Below the pieces are notes generated by a model. That model worked only from the letters and a program-made list of their open reading frames with translations, did no database searches and was not told where the DNA came from. Shown piece by piece: positions 31,582 to 33,018 of a stretch of 33,018 bases of DNA (position 1 is its first letter; every line of letters begins with the position of its first letter). The stretch is from NCBI GenBank assembly GCA_028293765.1, contig JAQGOG010000115.1, positions 1-33,018 on the forward strand. The letters are read 5' to 3'. The translations under genes were made by a program, and so were the position numbers. The DNA comes from Gammaproteobacteria bacterium (lineage in GTDB: Bacteria; Pseudomonadota; Gammaproteobacteria; Steroidobacterales; Steroidobacteraceae).

Positions 31582-32871
31582 ATGGACTGGACGCGCCTAG
31601 CAGCGAAGGAAATCGCCGCTCGCGTACGCGAGCGGCTCGTTACCGCGGAAACGATCGCCGCGGCAACGCTCGAACGCATTTCGAGCCGCGCTGCCATTCA
31701 TGCATGGGCGCACGTAGATCCTGAGAGGGTGCTGAGCATTGCACGCGCAGTCGACGCACGGGATACCACGAATCTGCCCTTGGCCGGGGTTCCGATCGGC
31801 ATCAAGGATCTGATGGACACCTGCGATCAACCCACAACCTACGGCTCACGCATCTATGCCGGACATCGGCCCACCAGCGACGCGTCCATAGTCACGCGCC
31901 TGCGCGATGCGGGAGCCGTCGTCATTGGCAAGACGGTGACGACCGAATTTGCCTTTCGATCTCCGGGACCTACAACCCACCCACACGACCCCGGGCACAC
32001 TCCCGGAGGCTCCTCCTCGGGTTCGGCGGCTGCCGTGGCCGACTTTCACGTTCCGCTCGCGACTGCCACTCAAACAGCAGGCTCGGTGATCCGCCCGGCG
32101 ACCTTCTGCGGCGTGGTGGGCTTCAAACCGACCTATGGAGAGCTCCCTTACGCGGGCATCAAGGCTGGCGCCGAGTCGCTCGACACTGTCGGCTTGATCG
32201 CGCGGTCGGTCGAAGACATCATCTGCACGCGCTCGGCGATACTGTCGGGGCGTCTCGAAGCATCCCCCGCAGCGCCGTCCCCTCCACCAAAGATCGGTCT
32301 GTGTCGGACCCCTTCCTGGTCGCGAGCCGACCAGGGGGCGCGCGACTGTCTCGAAGCCAGTGCCCTGCACTTACGGCACGCCGGCGCCACGGTCGTCGAT
32401 CTCGAGCTGCCGGTCTCGTGCGACGGGCTCCTCGACAGCCACCGAACCATCATGATGTTTGAAATAGCACGCAGCTTCGCCGACGAGGCGTCCAGGCAGC
32501 CTGAATTGCTGAGCCCGACCTTCCGCGAGGCGATCGCCTCCGGCCGGAGTATTCCCTTGCACGCCTATCGCGACGCGCAGACCCATGCCGAACGATCCCG
32601 ACCCGCACTGGATGCCCTGTTGGTCGATTGCGACTTCCTGTTGACGCTCGCAACACCCGGCGAGGCGCCTGCGGGCCTGGAATTCACCGGGGATCCGCTG
32701 TTCAACAGTATCTGGACCGTGCTGCACGCGCCCTGCATCGGCCTGCCGGCCGGCAAAGGCGCCAAAGGGCTGCCGCTCGGCGTGCAGCTCGTCGGCTCCC
32801 GCCGCCAGGATGAGCGGCTGCTGCGCTGGGCCGCGTGGGCCGAGCCGCTGCTCGGCGAGCTGATCCATTAG
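31582..32871 (+). CDS. Amidase (amidase-signature family)
   Basis: This 429-aa protein has the Ser-cisSer-Lys triad of the amidase signature family (PF01425): Lys in GVPIGIKDLMDT, the Gly/Ser motif PGGSSSGSAAAVA and nucleophile region TQTAGSVIRPA. The C-terminus LPLGVQLVGSRRQDERLL is typical of the family. It lacks a signal peptide, so it should act in the cytoplasm, perhaps on a product of the exported hydrolases. The family hydrolyses amides to acid and ammonia. It is shorter than GatA and not part of a gatCAB set. It starts 12 bp after the M20 gene (same operon) and is convergent with an AraC-type regulator. Confidence 0.9.
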   Translation: MDWTRLAAKEIAARVRERLVTAETIAAATLERISSRAAIHAWAHVDPERVLSIARAVDARDTTNLPLAGVPIGIKDLMDTCDQPTTYGSRIYAGHRPTSDASIVTRLRDAGAVVIGKTVTTEFAFRSPGPTTHPHDPGHTPGGSSSGSAAAVADFHVPLATATQTAGSVIRPATFCGVVGFKPTYGELPYAGIKAGAESLDTVGLIARSVEDIICTRSAILSGRLEASPAAPSPPPKIGLCRTPSWSRADQGARDCLEASALHLRHAGATVVDLELPVSCDGLLDSHRTIMMFEIARSFADEASRQPELLSPTFREAIASGRSIPLHAYRDAQTHAERSRPALDALLVDCDFLLTLATPGEAPAGLEFTGDPLFNSIWTVLHAPCIGLPAGKGAKGLPLGVQLVGSRRQDERLLRWAAWAEPLLGELIH

Positions 32872-32889
32872 TCGCGGGCCGGGCGCCCC

Positions 32890-33018
32890 TCAGGCATCGA
32901 TGTGGTCGAATTCCGCGGTACGCCGGCATTTCTTGTTGAGCGTATCGCGCGGCAACTCCCCAAAGCGCTCCTTGTATGCCGTGCAGAAGTGCCCCAGGTG
33001 TTGGAATCCGAGCTGTAG
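32890..33018 (-). CDS. AraC-family regulator, C-terminal end (partial)
   Basis: Only the last 42 residues are in the window. They read LGFQHLGHFCTAYKERFGELP then RDTLNKK, the second helix-turn-helix and the terminal helix of an AraC/XylS DNA-binding domain (split: LGFQHLGHFCTAYK, RFGELP). The gene continues beyond the right edge. It is convergent with the amidase gene, 18 bp away, and could regulate the amide-degrading genes. Confidence 0.8.
   Translation of the reverse strand, partial: LQLGFQHLGHFCTAYKERFGELPRDTLNKKCRRTAEFDHIDA

Noticed and set aside
1..33018. Mobile elements, integrase genes, tRNA genes and CRISPR arrays
   Set aside because: No transposase or integrase motif, no tRNA cloverleaf and no regularly spaced repeats were found; composition is fairly even apart from the short AT-rich elements.

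Overview
The window is a high-GC, gene-dense chromosomal segment of a Gram-negative bacterium. Three TonB-dependent outer-membrane receptors, a lipobox lipoprotein, Sec and Tat signal peptides, a cobalamin riboswitch in front of btuB, a sigma-54 activator and an N-terminally coiled-coil diguanylate cyclase together point to a proteobacterium. The mix of DUF6152/DUF6644 proteins, TonB receptors and secreted amidohydrolases suggests a gammaproteobacterium of the Steroidobacter type, but that placement is inference. No tRNA, rRNA, CRISPR array, transposase or integrase was seen.

Layout. (1) 1-1200, minus strand: an SDR oxidoreductase with Phe in place of the catalytic Tyr, flanked by two small reading frames. 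(2) 1393-4328, plus strand: a Tat-exported F420-reductase-like protein, then a promoter and a three-gene operon (DUF6196, ABATE/CGNR zinc finger, cyclase). (3) 4437-6279, minus strand: a fatty acid desaturase overlapping a PhnD-like binding protein, then about 700 bp without a clear gene. (4) 6980-11596: a TonB receptor divergent from a cobalamin riboswitch and btuB. (5) 11643-14907, minus strand: a diguanylate cyclase, and a fumarylacetoacetase-family gene coupled to a carboxymuconolactone-decarboxylase-family gene. (6) 15075-19659: a sigma-54 module. (7) 20020-28914: a secreted/membrane cluster of DUF6152, two related secreted proteins, two DUF6644 membrane proteins, a convergent TonB receptor and two overlapping exported amidohydrolases. 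(8) 29085-33018: a PIG-L deacetylase, a broken methyltransferase, an exported M20 amidohydrolase, an amidase and the end of an AraC-type regulator.

Two parts look least described. The first is the sigma-54 module. A rhodanese-like protein lacking the catalytic Cys, a YeiH-family exporter, a 91-aa Cys-rich protein overlapping it by ATGA, and a receiver-less SfnR-like sigma-54 activator are encoded on one strand. A CxxCH lipoprotein is divergent. The shared intergenic region carries one -24/-12 sigma-54 promoter candidate facing each way and a 20-bp palindrome between them, placed as an enhancer would be. The second is the 20-29 kb cluster, which reads as a surface uptake and periplasmic hydrolysis system for an unknown amide- or peptide-like substrate, with an AT-rich element shared by two of its upstream regions.

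Smaller regulatory points are two hairpins that bury Shine-Dalgarno sequences (btuB and the PIG-L gene), a sigma-70 promoter with a palindrome at the start site of the TonB receptor at 25938, and a 16-bp operator-like palindrome before the fumarylacetoacetase-family gene.
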